From the NCBI GenBank assembly GCA_934546685.1, contig CAKTEB010000016.1, positions 1 to 36,631 of the forward strand: a stretch of DNA of 36,631 nucleotides, in the 5' to 3' direction. The translations under genes and the position numbers were made by a program. The DNA comes from an uncultured Oscillospiraceae bacterium (GTDB lineage: Bacteria > Bacillota > Clostridia > Oscillospirales > Oscillospiraceae). The notes under the pieces are model-generated. The model had not been told where the DNA came from, ran no database searches, and was given only the letters and a program-made list of their open reading frames with translations. Below are positions 1 to 7,396 of this stretch, in pieces; positions within the stretch are counted from its first letter, which is position 1; each line of letters opens with the position of its first letter.

Positions 1-112
1 CTATCTCATGAGTGTGGTGCTGTCGCTGATCTTCGCCCTGGCGGTGAACTTCCTCATGTACTTCCGCATGAAGAAGATCGATATGGTGCAGTCGCTGAAG
101 TCTGTGGAATAA
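1..112 (+). CDS. FtsX-like ABC transporter permease, C-terminal fragment
   Basis: The window opens inside a reading frame that ends with TAA at 110-112. The visible 36 residues are a hydrophobic helix (SVVLSLIFALAVNFLMY) followed by a basic, soluble tail ending KKIDMVQSLKSVE. A last membrane helix followed by a 'KIDMVESLKSVE'-type tail is typical of FtsX/MacB-type permeases of ABC exporters in Firmicutes. The rest of the gene and any partner ATPase lie outside the window. The family call rests on this tail alone, so it is moderately sure. Confidence 0.6.
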   Translation, partial: YLMSVVLSLIFALAVNFLMYFRMKKIDMVQSLKSVE

Positions 113-153
113 CTGCAAAATACAAGAGGCGTAAGAAGGAAAGGAAGAATGCA

Positions 154-912
154 ATGCCGACAAGACGATTGATGATGAAGGGGCTCTACAACGCCCGAGA
201 CTTAGGCGGCTTCCCAACCCAGGACGGAAAAACCACCCGGTTCGGGGTGTTCATCCGCAGCGAGGCTCCGGTGGGGCTGCCGGAGGAGGATCTCAGGTAT
301 CTGGAGGACTACGGTGTGGTGGCCTCCATGGACTTCCGCAGCACCATGGAGACCGAGGCCCGGCCCAGCGACCTTCGGGAGCGCATGACCTACTATCCCC
401 GGCCCCTGTTCAATGAGGCGGCCATTATCGGCGCAAAAAAGCCCCCCATGCCGAAAAAGCTCAGCTGGGGGGAGCAGTACATCTCCATGGCCGAGGACAG
501 CCGGGCCTGGGCTCTGGATGTGCTGGAGCTGGCGGCCAACTGCCCCGGGGCACTGCTGTATCACTGCACCACGGGCAAGGACCGGACGGGGCTCATGACC
601 TGCTACCTGCTGTCCATCGCCGGCGTTCAGCGGGCGGATATTGCCGCGGACTACTGCGTGAGCCAGGTGTATCTGGAGCCGGTGTATGAGAAGATCCGCA
701 GCGGGAAGATGCAGCTGGGGCCCAAGCCGCAGAATGGGGAGAAGGCGCCCGGGCCGAAGATGGACGAGGCGTTCTTCCAGACTCCGGCGGCGGCCATGAC
801 CACACTGATCGACTATCTGGATGAAAAGTACGGCGGCGTGGTGGAATATTTGAAGGAGATCGGAGTCCGGGAGGAGACCCTGGAGAAGATACGGGGAAAA
901 TTTGTGGAGTGA
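154..912 (+). CDS. Tyrosine-protein phosphatase family (Y_phosphatase3 type)
   Basis: A 252-residue cytoplasmic protein. The catalytic P-loop is visible as HCTTGKDRTG (Cys138, Arg144), the CX5R signature of protein tyrosine/lipid phosphatases. The N-terminal NARDLGGF and the DFRS motif (about 60-63) are also characteristic of the bacterial Y_phosphatase3 group. The expected reaction is dephosphorylation of phosphotyrosine or phosphoinositide-like substrates through a Cys-phosphate intermediate; the natural substrate cannot be read from sequence. ATG 154 is preceded by a purine-rich AAGGAAAGGAAG stretch. The gene follows the permease fragment by 41 bases and may share its transcript; a strong terminator follows at 929. 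There is no signal peptide. Confidence 0.85.
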   Translation: MPTRRLMMKGLYNARDLGGFPTQDGKTTRFGVFIRSEAPVGLPEEDLRYLEDYGVVASMDFRSTMETEARPSDLRERMTYYPRPLFNEAAIIGAKKPPMPKKLSWGEQYISMAEDSRAWALDVLELAANCPGALLYHCTTGKDRTGLMTCYLLSIAGVQRADIAADYCVSQVYLEPVYEKIRSGKMQLGPKPQNGEKAPGPKMDEAFFQTPAAAMTTLIDYLDEKYGGVVEYLKEIGVREETLEKIRGKFVE

Positions 913-928
913 GAGCTTGAAGCGGAAA

Positions 929-972
929 ACAAGGTGCGGTGCATGACGGTATGCACTGCACCTTGTTTGTTT
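929..972 (+). terminator. Intrinsic terminator after the phosphatase gene
   Basis: An almost perfect stem (ACAAGGTGCGGTGCAT pairing with ATGCACTGCACCTTGT, one G-T pair) with loop GACGG is followed by TTGTTTG. It ends the transcript of the preceding gene. Confidence 0.85.
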
Positions 973-1002
973 GTGGGGGATGATTTTTCGGTGCACCGGT
1001 AG

Positions 1003-1021
1003 GGGCGATTGTCAATCGCCC
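1003..1021. repeat. Short intergenic palindrome (GGGCGATT-GTC-AATCGCCC)
   Basis: A perfect 8-bp inverted repeat with a 3-base loop in non-coding DNA directly after the phosphatase terminator. It has no T-run, so it is not a terminator. It resembles the short REP-like hairpins scattered in Oscillospiraceae genomes (recollection, not checked). Confidence 0.45.
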
Positions 1022-1085
1022 GAATTTGTAGCACCTCTTCGTCCTGCAATCTCAAAGCTATGTAAGCACTCCCGTACCTGACGCA

Positions 1086-1136
1086 CCAAAGGCCCCTTTG
1101 TGCAAAGGGGGCTGTCAGCGAAGCTGACTGGGGGAT
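1086..1136 (+). repeat. Candidate dispersed two-hairpin element, copy A
   Basis: Two adjacent hairpins: CCCCTTTG/CAAAGGGG (1093-1110) and GTCAGC-GAA-GCTGAC (1114-1128), ending in TGGGGGAT. The layout (C-run hairpin, then GTCA-stem hairpin, then a G-rich end) is the same as the element at 1273-1330 in opposite orientation, although the stem sequences differ. This suggests a REP/MITE-like non-coding repeat rather than a gene. Confidence 0.55.
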
Positions 1137-1272
1137 AGTTCCGAGGAAGTGGTTCCTTGTAGAAGCTCGACTGGCTATGAGCTCTATGAGGTTTTTAGTG
1201 TAAGGGCCTCCGGGTCTGAACAGTCAGCTTCCCAGTACCCAGTTGATGCCTGCAAGGCATTACACTTGGGGA

Positions 1273-1330
1273 ACATCCCCTCCGTCACGGCTTTAGGCCG
1301 TGACACCTCCCCTTGCACAGGGGAGGCTGT
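1273..1330 (-). repeat. Candidate dispersed two-hairpin element, copy B (inverted)
   Basis: Read on the minus strand: hairpin CCTCCCC/GGGGAGG (1306-1326), then GTCACGGC-loop-GCCGTGAC (1284-1304), then a GGAGGGGAT end. Same architecture as the 1086 element but inverted, with compensating differences in the stems. The remaining spacer between 973 and 1418 contains no convincing gene. Confidence 0.55.
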
Positions 1331-1410
1331 GCCCGCAATCAGTGCTATGCAGGGCGGAAGCATATACCACGCTCCAAATCATCAGCAATGGGCAAACACT
1401 CCCTACCCCA

Positions 1411-1447
1411 AAGAAAACGGGTGCGCTGCACATCGTGCAGCGCACCC
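1411..1447 (-). terminator. Intrinsic terminator of the DegV gene
   Basis: A perfect 13-bp stem (GGGTGCGCTGCAC / GTGCAGCGCACCC, loop ATC at 1432-1434) followed on the minus strand by GTTTTCTTT. It lies just downstream of the minus-strand DegV gene. Confidence 0.85.
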
Positions 1448-1484
1448 GCGATCCATATTAAAGAAATAGATCTCTGTCGGCAAC

Positions 1485-2204
1485 TCAAAACGCCGCCAGC
1501 ATGGTCCCGCTGCCCATCAGCCGGGTAGCGGCCCGATCCGCGGGGGTAATGACCAGCTCCCGGAACCCGCAGAGCTTTTTCAGCTGTCGGCCCAGCTCCT
1601 TGGCACGCTCCGGGCAGCCGGAGTAGGTGATCACGCAGCGCTGAGGCTTTTCGGTGCGCCGGGCGAGCTGCTTCTCCGCCAGACGGGTGAGCGCCTCCAG
1701 AGAGGCCCCGCGGCTCCGGCCGCGGATATGGAGCCGACCGTCCTGGCCGCCCACCATCAGGAGCTTCCGGCCAAAGCGGCCCTTCAGGGCGCCGCGAACG
1801 ACTGCGTGCTTTTCCCGGGCCACATCCGCCCGATCCAATACGCCCACGGTGCTCATGCGCTCAATATAGTCCTGAGTCTCCAGCACCGCCTGCTCCGGGG
1901 CCTTGCCTGACAGCAGCAGATCGTGGAGCTGACGGGCCACGGCCATCTCTCCGGCAAAGGCTGTCCGGGTATCGAGCACAAAGACCCGCCGGTCAGGCTC
2001 CCGGCGCAGGGCCTCCTCCCGGGCCTGGCAGGCAGCCTCAAAGCTGCCGGAAAAGGCCGGGGACATGGTAATGAGATAGGCGTCGCCGGGATGGGCCGCC
2101 AGGGCACCGGAAAAATCCCGGTCTGCCACCTTGACAAAATGGGGGCTCAGCAGCTCCGCCGCCGTAAAGGTAAAGCCCTCGTCACAGAAGATCGTATATG
2201 CCAT
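1485..2204 (-). CDS. DegV family protein (fatty-acid-binding fold)
   Basis: A 239-residue protein starting at ATG 2204, with GAGGTG six bases upstream; an in-frame GTG at 2213 is less well placed. Recognisable DegV features are the 'ITMSPAFSGSFEAAC' segment (the family's ISSxLSGTYxSA region), the 'VFVLDTRTAFAGEM' segment (family VIDSxxxSxG), and a C-terminal domain with ITYSGCPERA (family I.H.....A..L). DegV proteins bind a fatty acid between two alpha/beta domains and, in Firmicutes, include the FakB subunit of fatty acid kinase. At 239 residues it is shorter than the usual 280. No fakA is in view, so the FakB role is only a possibility. Confidence 0.75.
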   Translation of the reverse strand: MAYTIFCDEGFTFTAAELLSPHFVKVADRDFSGALAAHPGDAYLITMSPAFSGSFEAACQAREEALRREPDRRVFVLDTRTAFAGEMAVARQLHDLLLSGKAPEQAVLETQDYIERMSTVGVLDRADVAREKHAVVRGALKGRFGRKLLMVGGQDGRLHIRGRSRGASLEALTRLAEKQLARRTEKPQRCVITYSGCPERAKELGRQLKKLCGFRELVITPADRAATRLMGSGTMLAAF

Positions 2205-2238
2205 AAGGATCACCTCGTAATGTCGTTTTGCTAATTAC

Positions 2239-2266
2239 ATTATAGCATTCTTTTTATGTTTTGCAA
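2239..2266 (-). promoter_or_regulatory. Sigma-A-type promoter for the DegV gene
   Basis: On the minus strand TTGCAA (2266-2261), a 16-bp spacer and TATAAT (2244-2239), about 35 bases upstream of the ATG at 2204. Confidence 0.75.
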
Positions 2267-2351
2267 GGGCTCCGCTGTAAATTTTCTATGACAGCGTACA
2301 GGCTGATTCTGAACTTTCTGGCGAAAAGGAAATGTGAACTTAATATTTGTG

Positions 2352-2361
2352 TAACATTTTG
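2352..2361 (+). promoter_or_regulatory. TAACATTTTG word shared by three solute-binding-protein leaders
   Basis: TAACATTTTG lies about 140 bases upstream of the mglB promoter. Close matches occur just downstream of the -10 boxes of both solute-binding lipoprotein genes at 28221 and 30305. It could be a shared operator or chance in AT-rich DNA. Confidence 0.3.
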
Positions 2362-2494
2362 CTTAGAATGCTATTTCTTCGGGGAACAGGGAATTTTGCG
2401 GGGGGATGGGTGGGTTTCGACGCCGAAAAGTGGCCAGATCCGCCGTTTGTTCGGCGAAAACGCAAGAATGTTATGGAAACGTAAAAAGAAAGTG

Positions 2495-2523
2495 TTGTAT
2501 TTTCAAAGAACCTATGTTATCAT
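2495..2523 (+). promoter_or_regulatory. Sigma-A-type promoter of the mgl operon
   Basis: TTGTAT (2495-2500), 17-bp spacer, TATCAT (2518-2523), giving a leader of about 85 bases before mglB. The leader contains an imperfect hairpin (TCACGGC 2551-2557 with GCCGTGA 2577-2583) close to the ribosome site, which could modulate initiation or mRNA stability. Confidence 0.65.
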
Positions 2524-2612
2524 CCATATAGCGGTATATTTACCGTTCGATCACGGCTCCCTGGCAAAGATTTTAGGCCGTGAAATTCTATGATCGAAGG
2601 AGATCAAACACT

Positions 2613-3788
2613 ATGAAACTGAAGAAACTTTCCGCACTGCTCCTGTCCGGGTGCATGATGCTGTCCATGGCTGCCTGCGGCGGCTCCACCGGCAGCACCG
2701 CTGCTTCCGCAGAGGCCGGTTCCGCTCCCGCTGCCGCCGAGACTTCCACCGCGGCTGCCGAGGCTGGTACTACCACCGCTGCCGACGGCGGCGAGGTTTC
2801 CGTATTCTACTACACCTACGCTGATACATACATCTCCAGCGTTCGTACCGCTCTGGACGCCCAGCTCACCTCCGCCGGTGTGAACTTCACCGACTACGAC
2901 GGCAACGGCAACCAGACCACCCAGACTGAGGCCATCCAGACCGCTATCTCCAAGGGTACCTCCATGCTGATCGTCAACCTGGTGGACTCCGGCTCCGAGG
3001 ATGCCGCCACCAACATCATCAACATGGCCAAGGAAAAGGACATCCCCGTGGTGTTCTTCAACCGTGCCGTTTCCACCGCTGAGGACGGCGGCGAGTCCGT
3101 TATCGCAAGCTATGACAAGTGCGCCTTCATCGGCACCGACTACGAGATGGCTGGCCACATGCAGGGCCAGATGATCGGCCAGTACCTGGTCGACAACTAC
3201 GACAAGCTGGATCTCAACGGCGACGGCAAGATCTCCTACGTCATGTTCAAGGGCGACGAGGCCAACGCTGAGGCCATTGCCCGTACCCAGTACGGCGTTG
3301 AGGACGCTGACAAGGTTCTCGAGGATGCCGGCAAGCCCGCTCTGGAGTTCTATGACTCCGCGAACTCCAACAAGTACCTGGTCGACCAGAACGGCACTTG
3401 GTCCGCTCAGGCCGCTACCGAGTATATGCAGACCATCCTGTCCCAGTACTCCGAGGCCAACAACAACATGGTCGAGCTGGTCATCGCCAACAACGACGAC
3501 ATGGCTCTGGGCGCTATCTCCGCTCTGCAGAACGCTGGCTACAACAAGGAAGGCGCTACCTACATCCCCGTCTTCGGCGTTGACGCTACCGACGCTGCCA
3601 AGGAGAAGATCGCTGACGGCTCCATGACCGGTACCATCAAGCAGGATGCCGAGGGCATGGCCAACACCATCGCTACCGTCGCTCAGAACTTCCAGGGCGG
3701 CAAGGACAAGTTCGATTCCGTTGACACTGACAACGTGGTCGGCACCTGGCGTGTGAATATCCCCTACGCTACCTACACCGGCGAATAA
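2613..3788 (+). CDS. mglB: Galactose/methyl-galactoside ABC transporter substrate-binding lipoprotein
   Basis: A 391-residue secreted lipoprotein. ATG 2613 follows GAAGGAGAT and gives a classic signal peptide with lipobox MAAC (Cys22), then an Ala/Ser/Thr-rich linker to about residue 60. The rest is a periplasmic-binding-protein type 1 (Peripla_BP_4) domain. The segment DLNGDGKISYVMFKGDEAN has the EF-hand-like Ca-binding loop (DxNxDG) and following KGE-like region seen in E. coli MglB, and IANNDDMALGAISAL is the conserved hinge/ligand segment. It should capture galactose, glucose or related sugars outside the membrane and deliver them to MglAC. The gene uses GCT, CGT and TCC much more than its neighbours, as expected for a very abundant protein. 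Confidence 0.9.
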   Translation: MKLKKLSALLLSGCMMLSMAACGGSTGSTAASAEAGSAPAAAETSTAAAEAGTTTAADGGEVSVFYYTYADTYISSVRTALDAQLTSAGVNFTDYDGNGNQTTQTEAIQTAISKGTSMLIVNLVDSGSEDAATNIINMAKEKDIPVVFFNRAVSTAEDGGESVIASYDKCAFIGTDYEMAGHMQGQMIGQYLVDNYDKLDLNGDGKISYVMFKGDEANAEAIARTQYGVEDADKVLEDAGKPALEFYDSANSNKYLVDQNGTWSAQAATEYMQTILSQYSEANNNMVELVIANNDDMALGAISALQNAGYNKEGATYIPVFGVDATDAAKEKIADGSMTGTIKQDAEGMANTIATVAQNFQGGKDKFDSVDTDNVVGTWRVNIPYATYTGE

Positions 3789-3804
3789 TTTTACTGCAGC
3801 TATG

Positions 3805-3833
3805 GCAGCCGCGCCCTACCGGCGCGGCTGCTT
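3805..3833 (+). terminator. Intra-operon hairpin between mglB and mglA
   Basis: A perfect 11-bp GC-rich stem (GCAGCCGCGCC / GGCGCGGCTGC, loop CTACC) 16 bases after the mglB stop, followed only by TTTGGGG. The weak T-run suggests partial termination or 3'-end protection of mglB mRNA, so that binding protein is made in excess over the membrane complex. Confidence 0.6.
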
Positions 3834-3898
3834 TGGGGTATGGGCCCGGTTCCCGTATGCTCGGCCCTGACCCGCAAGCGATCAAGGAGGGACCCTTA

Positions 3899-5428
3899 TT
3901 GGACAACAACGCATCTGCCGCCGGGACCGCACAGGACTCTCAGGTGCTCCTTCGGATGGAGAATATCTGTAAGAGCTTCCCCGGCGTCAAAGCACTCGAT
4001 CATGTCTCCCTGACTGTCCGAGCCGGAACCGTCCATGCCCTCATGGGGGAGAACGGCGCGGGAAAGTCCACTCTGATGAAATGTCTCTTCGGCGTCTACA
4101 ACAAGGACGAGGGACACATCTACCTGGAAGGCCAGGAGATCAATTTTAAGAATTCCAAGGAAGCTCTGGAAAATGGCGTGGCCATGGTCCATCAGGAGCT
4201 CAATCAGGCGCTCAAGCGCAACGTCATGGACAACATCTGGCTGGGCCGCTACCCGAAGATCGGGCCGCTGGTCTCTGAAAAGAAGATGTACAATGACACC
4301 ATGGAGATCTTCAACGATCTCGATATCCATGTAAACCCCAAGGCAATCATGAGCACCATGCCGGTCTCTCAGCGGCAGATGGTGGAGATCGCAAAGGCCG
4401 TATCCTTCCACTCGAAGGTCATCGTGTTCGACGAGCCCACCTCCTCCCTGACGGAGACCGAGGTGGAGCACCTGTTCCGCATCATCAACATGCTGCGGGA
4501 TCGGGGCTGCGGCATCATCTATATTTCTCACAAAATGGACGAGATCCTAAGGATTTCTGACGATATTACGGTCATGCGGGACGGCACCTGGGTCGCCACG
4601 GAGCCTGCCAAGGACATGACCATGGACAAGATCATCAAGCTGATGGTGGGCCGTGAGCTCACCAACCGCTTCCCGCCCAAGGACAACGAGGTATCGGGAG
4701 ACGTATCCTTGGCGGTGGAGAACCTCTGCGGCCTCCACAACGCCCTGGACAACATCTCCTTTGAGGCCCACGCAGGTGAGATCCTGGGCATCGCGGGCCT
4801 GGACGGCTCCGGCCGTACCGAGACCCTGGAGACCATCTTCGGCGTGGCTGCCAAAAAGAGCGGAACCCTGAAGCTCCATGGCAAGACCATTCGCAACCGC
4901 ACCCCCCGGGAGGCCGTGGCCAACGGCTTTGCCCTGCTCACCGAGGAGCGCCGGGCCACCGGCATCTTCGGCATTCTGGACATCCGGGACAACACCACCA
5001 TTTCCAGCCTGAAAAAATATCTGCGAGGCGGCCTTCTCAGCGACGCAAAGATGAAGGAGAGCACCGACTGGTCCATTTCCGCCATGCGCATCAAAACCCC
5101 CAATCAGTCCACCAAGATCCGCTCCCTGTCCGGCGGCAACCAGCAGAAGGTCATTCTGGGCCGCTGGCTGCTCACCGATCCGGAGATCCTCCTGCTGGAC
5201 GAACCCACCCGCGGCATCGACGTCGGCGCGAAGTACGAGATCTATCAGCTGATCATCGACCTTGCCAAGCAGGGCAAGACGGTCATCATGGTCTCCTCTG
5301 AGATGCCGGAGCTCCTGGGCGTCTGCGACCGTATTCTGGTCATGTCCGGCAGCCGTCTGGCCGGTGAGGTGGACGCGAAAACCGCCACCCAGGAGGAGAT
5401 CATGACCCTGGCGGCGAAATATGTATGA
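3899..5428 (+). CDS. mglA: Galactose/methyl-galactoside ABC transporter ATP-binding protein
   Basis: A 509-residue cytoplasmic ATPase with two fused ABC domains, close to the 506 residues of E. coli MglA. The first domain has Walker A GENGAGKST (about 50-58), signature-region VSQRQMVEIAKAV and Walker B VFDEPTSSLTETE. The second has a degenerate P-loop (GLDGSGRTE), a good signature LSGGNQQKVILGRW and Walker B LLLDEPTRGIDVGAK, the standard pattern for sugar importers of the Mgl/Rbs/Xyl class. The start is taken as TTG 3899 because AAGGAGG lies eight bases upstream and the protein then has family length; longer in-frame starts lack a ribosome site. It powers import through MglC. Confidence 0.93.
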   Translation: MDNNASAAGTAQDSQVLLRMENICKSFPGVKALDHVSLTVRAGTVHALMGENGAGKSTLMKCLFGVYNKDEGHIYLEGQEINFKNSKEALENGVAMVHQELNQALKRNVMDNIWLGRYPKIGPLVSEKKMYNDTMEIFNDLDIHVNPKAIMSTMPVSQRQMVEIAKAVSFHSKVIVFDEPTSSLTETEVEHLFRIINMLRDRGCGIIYISHKMDEILRISDDITVMRDGTWVATEPAKDMTMDKIIKLMVGRELTNRFPPKDNEVSGDVSLAVENLCGLHNALDNISFEAHAGEILGIAGLDGSGRTETLETIFGVAAKKSGTLKLHGKTIRNRTPREAVANGFALLTEERRATGIFGILDIRDNTTISSLKKYLRGGLLSDAKMKESTDWSISAMRIKTPNQSTKIRSLSGGNQQKVILGRWLLTDPEILLLDEPTRGIDVGAKYEIYQLIIDLAKQGKTVIMVSSEMPELLGVCDRILVMSGSRLAGEVDAKTATQEEIMTLAAKYV

Positions 5429-5441
5429 GGAGGAACCAGCC

Positions 5442-6518
5442 GTGGCTGAAAAACAAGTAACCAATAAGAATACGCTGAGCACCCGGTGGGCGCATTTCCA
5501 GAGCCTTTCCAAGCAGGACAAGCGCCGAACCATCACGGACATGCTGTTCAACAACGCCATGTACATCATCATCATCCTGGCGATCATCTTCATCGCTATC
5601 CGGGTGCCCCAGTTCGTCTCCCTGTCTTCCATTGTGAACATCATCTCCCTGACGGCGGCGAAGCTGCCCATCGCTCTGGGCATCGCGGGCTGCATCGTGC
5701 TCACCGGCACCGATATTTCCGCGGGCCGTGCCGTGGGCCTGTCCGCCTGTATCTCCGCGTCTCTTCTGACCACCGCCAACAAGATCTTCCCGGGCCTGGG
5801 CGTGCAGCCGCTGCCCCTGGTGTTCCTGCTGGTGATCGTGGTGGGCGCTGTCATCGGCCTGGTCAACGGCTTCTCCGTGGCCAAGTTTAAGCTGCACCCC
5901 TTCATCGTCACCCTGTCCACCCAGCTGATCGTCTACGGCACCATCCTGCTGTACCTCAAGATGGGCGAGAACAACGGCCAGACCCTGTCCGGCCTCTCCG
6001 AGGGCTACCGGAACCTGGTGGCGGGCCCCCTGTTCACCATCGGCAACGTGGCCGTGCCCAGGTATGTGCTCTATGCCATCATCCTGACGGCCCTCATGTG
6101 GGTCATCTGGAATAAGACCACCTTCGGCAAGAACATGTTCGCGGTTGGATCCAATGAGGAGGCCGCCAACGTCTCCGGCGTCAACGTCACCGCCACCATC
6201 ATCCTGGTATTCGTGCTGGCCGGCGTTATGTATGCCGTCACCGGCTTCTTCGACGGCGCCCGTATCGCCTCCGTCAACGCCAACACCGGCCTCAACTACG
6301 AGTGCGACGCCATCGCGGCCTGTGTCATCGGCGGTGTTTCCTTCGTGGGCGGCATCGGTAAGATCTCCGGCATTGTGGTGGGCGTGCTGCTGCTCCAGAT
6401 CATCTTCACTGGCCTGAACTTCCTGTCTGTGGATCAGAACGCCCTGTACATCATCAAGGGCCTGGTCATTCTGGTGGCCTGCGCCATCGACATGCGGAAG
6501 TACCTGGTTCGCAAGTAA
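5442..6518 (+). CDS. mglC: Galactose/methyl-galactoside ABC transporter permease
   Basis: A 358-residue integral membrane protein of the BPD_transp_2 family. GTG 5442 is preferred because AGGAGG (5428-5433) sits eight bases upstream; an ATG at 5421 would overlap mglA and lacks a site. After a basic N-terminal region come about ten hydrophobic helices, including the conserved GxxGCIVLTGTDISAGRAVGL and NGFSVAKFKLHPFIVTLST segments, and the late FGKNMFAVGSNEEAANVSGV loop that contacts the ATPase. It forms the translocation pore for the sugar delivered by MglB. It is translationally linked to mglA (start 14 bases after its stop). Confidence 0.93.
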   Translation: MAEKQVTNKNTLSTRWAHFQSLSKQDKRRTITDMLFNNAMYIIIILAIIFIAIRVPQFVSLSSIVNIISLTAAKLPIALGIAGCIVLTGTDISAGRAVGLSACISASLLTTANKIFPGLGVQPLPLVFLLVIVVGAVIGLVNGFSVAKFKLHPFIVTLSTQLIVYGTILLYLKMGENNGQTLSGLSEGYRNLVAGPLFTIGNVAVPRYVLYAIILTALMWVIWNKTTFGKNMFAVGSNEEAANVSGVNVTATIILVFVLAGVMYAVTGFFDGARIASVNANTGLNYECDAIAACVIGGVSFVGGIGKISGIVVGVLLLQIIFTGLNFLSVDQNALYIIKGLVILVACAIDMRKYLVRK

Positions 6519-6520
6519 GC

Positions 6521-6898
6521 ATGGCAGTGAACGATCCCCTTCGTCCCGGAGATTTTCCGGAGCAGAGAAAGCTCCGAGGGCTCTACAGGCATGTGAAGAT
6601 CTCCGTTCGGACCCTGGATATCATCATCGTGGCTGGAATTTTGGCCATTATCCTGTGTATCTTCATTGCCACCCGGCAGGGGGGCTACACCGTGAGCTTC
6701 GACTCCAACGGCGGCACAGACGTGGCCTATCAGAAGTGCCAGTACGGCCAGACCGTGGAGATCCCCCAGAATCCAACCCGGGAGGGCTACACCTTCGAGG
6801 GCTGGTACTCCGACGACAGCCTCAACACTCCCTGGGATTTTGAAAGTCCCGTGGAGGGCTCCATGGAGCTCTATGCCAAGTGGATGCCAAACGAATAA
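6521..6898 (+). CDS. Small membrane-anchored InlB B-repeat protein in the mgl operon
   Basis: A 125-residue protein beginning two bases after the mglC stop, without a clear ribosome site of its own, so probably translationally coupled. Residues 1-31 are polar and basic, 32-50 form one transmembrane helix (IIIVAGILAIILCIFIA), and about 56-122 form a single InlB B-repeat/Listeria-Bacteroides repeat (YTVSFDSNGGT ... GYTFEGWYSD ... LYAKW). Such repeats are beta-grasp-like modules of surface proteins. With no cleavable signal visible, the repeat is predicted outside, anchored by the helix. Position makes it an accessory of the sugar importer, but no function is known to me. The operon terminator follows at once. 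Confidence 0.8.
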   Translation: MAVNDPLRPGDFPEQRKLRGLYRHVKISVRTLDIIIVAGILAIILCIFIATRQGGYTVSFDSNGGTDVAYQKCQYGQTVEIPQNPTREGYTFEGWYSDDSLNTPWDFESPVEGSMELYAKWMPNE

Positions 6899-6900
6899 GC

Positions 6901-6935
6901 AAAAGCCGCCGCAATTTTTCTGCGGCGGCTTTTCC
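6901..6935 (+). terminator. Terminator of the mgl operon
   Basis: Perfect stem AAGCCGCCGCA / TGCGGCGGCTT with loop ATTTTTC and a following TTTCC, directly after the InlB-repeat gene. Confidence 0.85.
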
Positions 6936-6958
6936 AGCACAGCAAAGGAGTGACGGCT

Positions 6959-7396
6959 ATGAAACGGATCCTCATCAGCGCCTGCCTGCTGGGCGAAAAC
7001 TGCAAATACAGCGGCGGAAACAATCTCTGTCCCCAGGCGGCGGAGCTGGCGGAAGCATACCAGCTGGTGCCGGTATGCCCCGAGCAGCTGGGAGGACTGC
7101 CCACGCCCCGGCCCCCGGCGGAGCGCCAGGGGGAGAAGGTATGCGCCAAGACCGGGGCGGACGTGACAGACGCCTACCGGAAGGGGGCGGAGGAGGCCCG
7201 AAGGCTGGGGCAGCTGCTCCAATGTGAGGGCGCGCTGCTCAAGGCCCGGAGCCCCTCCTGCGGCAAGGGGAAAATCTACGACGGCAGTTTTACCGGCACG
7301 GTGATCGATGGAAATGGGGTCACTGCGGAGCTGCTGGAAGCAGCGGGGATCCCGGTGTATACGGAGGACGAGATCGAGGAACTGGAGCGGCTATAG
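6959..7396 (+). CDS. DUF523 family protein (YbbK-like)
   Basis: A 145-residue protein. ATG 6959 has AAAGGAG eight bases upstream; the in-frame GTG at 6950 overlaps that site. Hallmarks of DUF523 are present in order: SACLLGENCKYSGGNN near the N-terminus, VCPEQLGGLPTPRPPAE at about 40-60, and LLKARSPSCGKGKIYDGSFTG at about 93-115, with conserved cysteines in each. The biochemical role of the family is not established; the conserved Cys residues suggest metal, sulfur or redox chemistry (inference). It stands between the mgl terminator and convergent mobB, and its 3' end overlaps the mobB 3' end by six bases. Confidence 0.85.
   Translation: MKRILISACLLGENCKYSGGNNLCPQAAELAEAYQLVPVCPEQLGGLPTPRPPAERQGEKVCAKTGADVTDAYRKGAEEARRLGQLLQCEGALLKARSPSCGKGKIYDGSFTGTVIDGNGVTAELLEAAGIPVYTEDEIEELERL

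Noticed and set aside
1149..1469. A 106-codon frame in the spacer after the phosphatase gene
   Set aside because: It crosses a two-hairpin repeat and the opposite-strand terminator of the DegV gene, and has no ribosome site.
2471..2490. Possible catabolite-response (cre) site before mglB
   Set aside because: TGGAAACGTAAAAA matches only the left half of the cre consensus, and lacks the symmetric right half.
4547..5920. A 457-codon open frame on the minus strand
   Set aside because: Spans mglA and mglC, which are certain genes on the plus strand. No domain or start signal.
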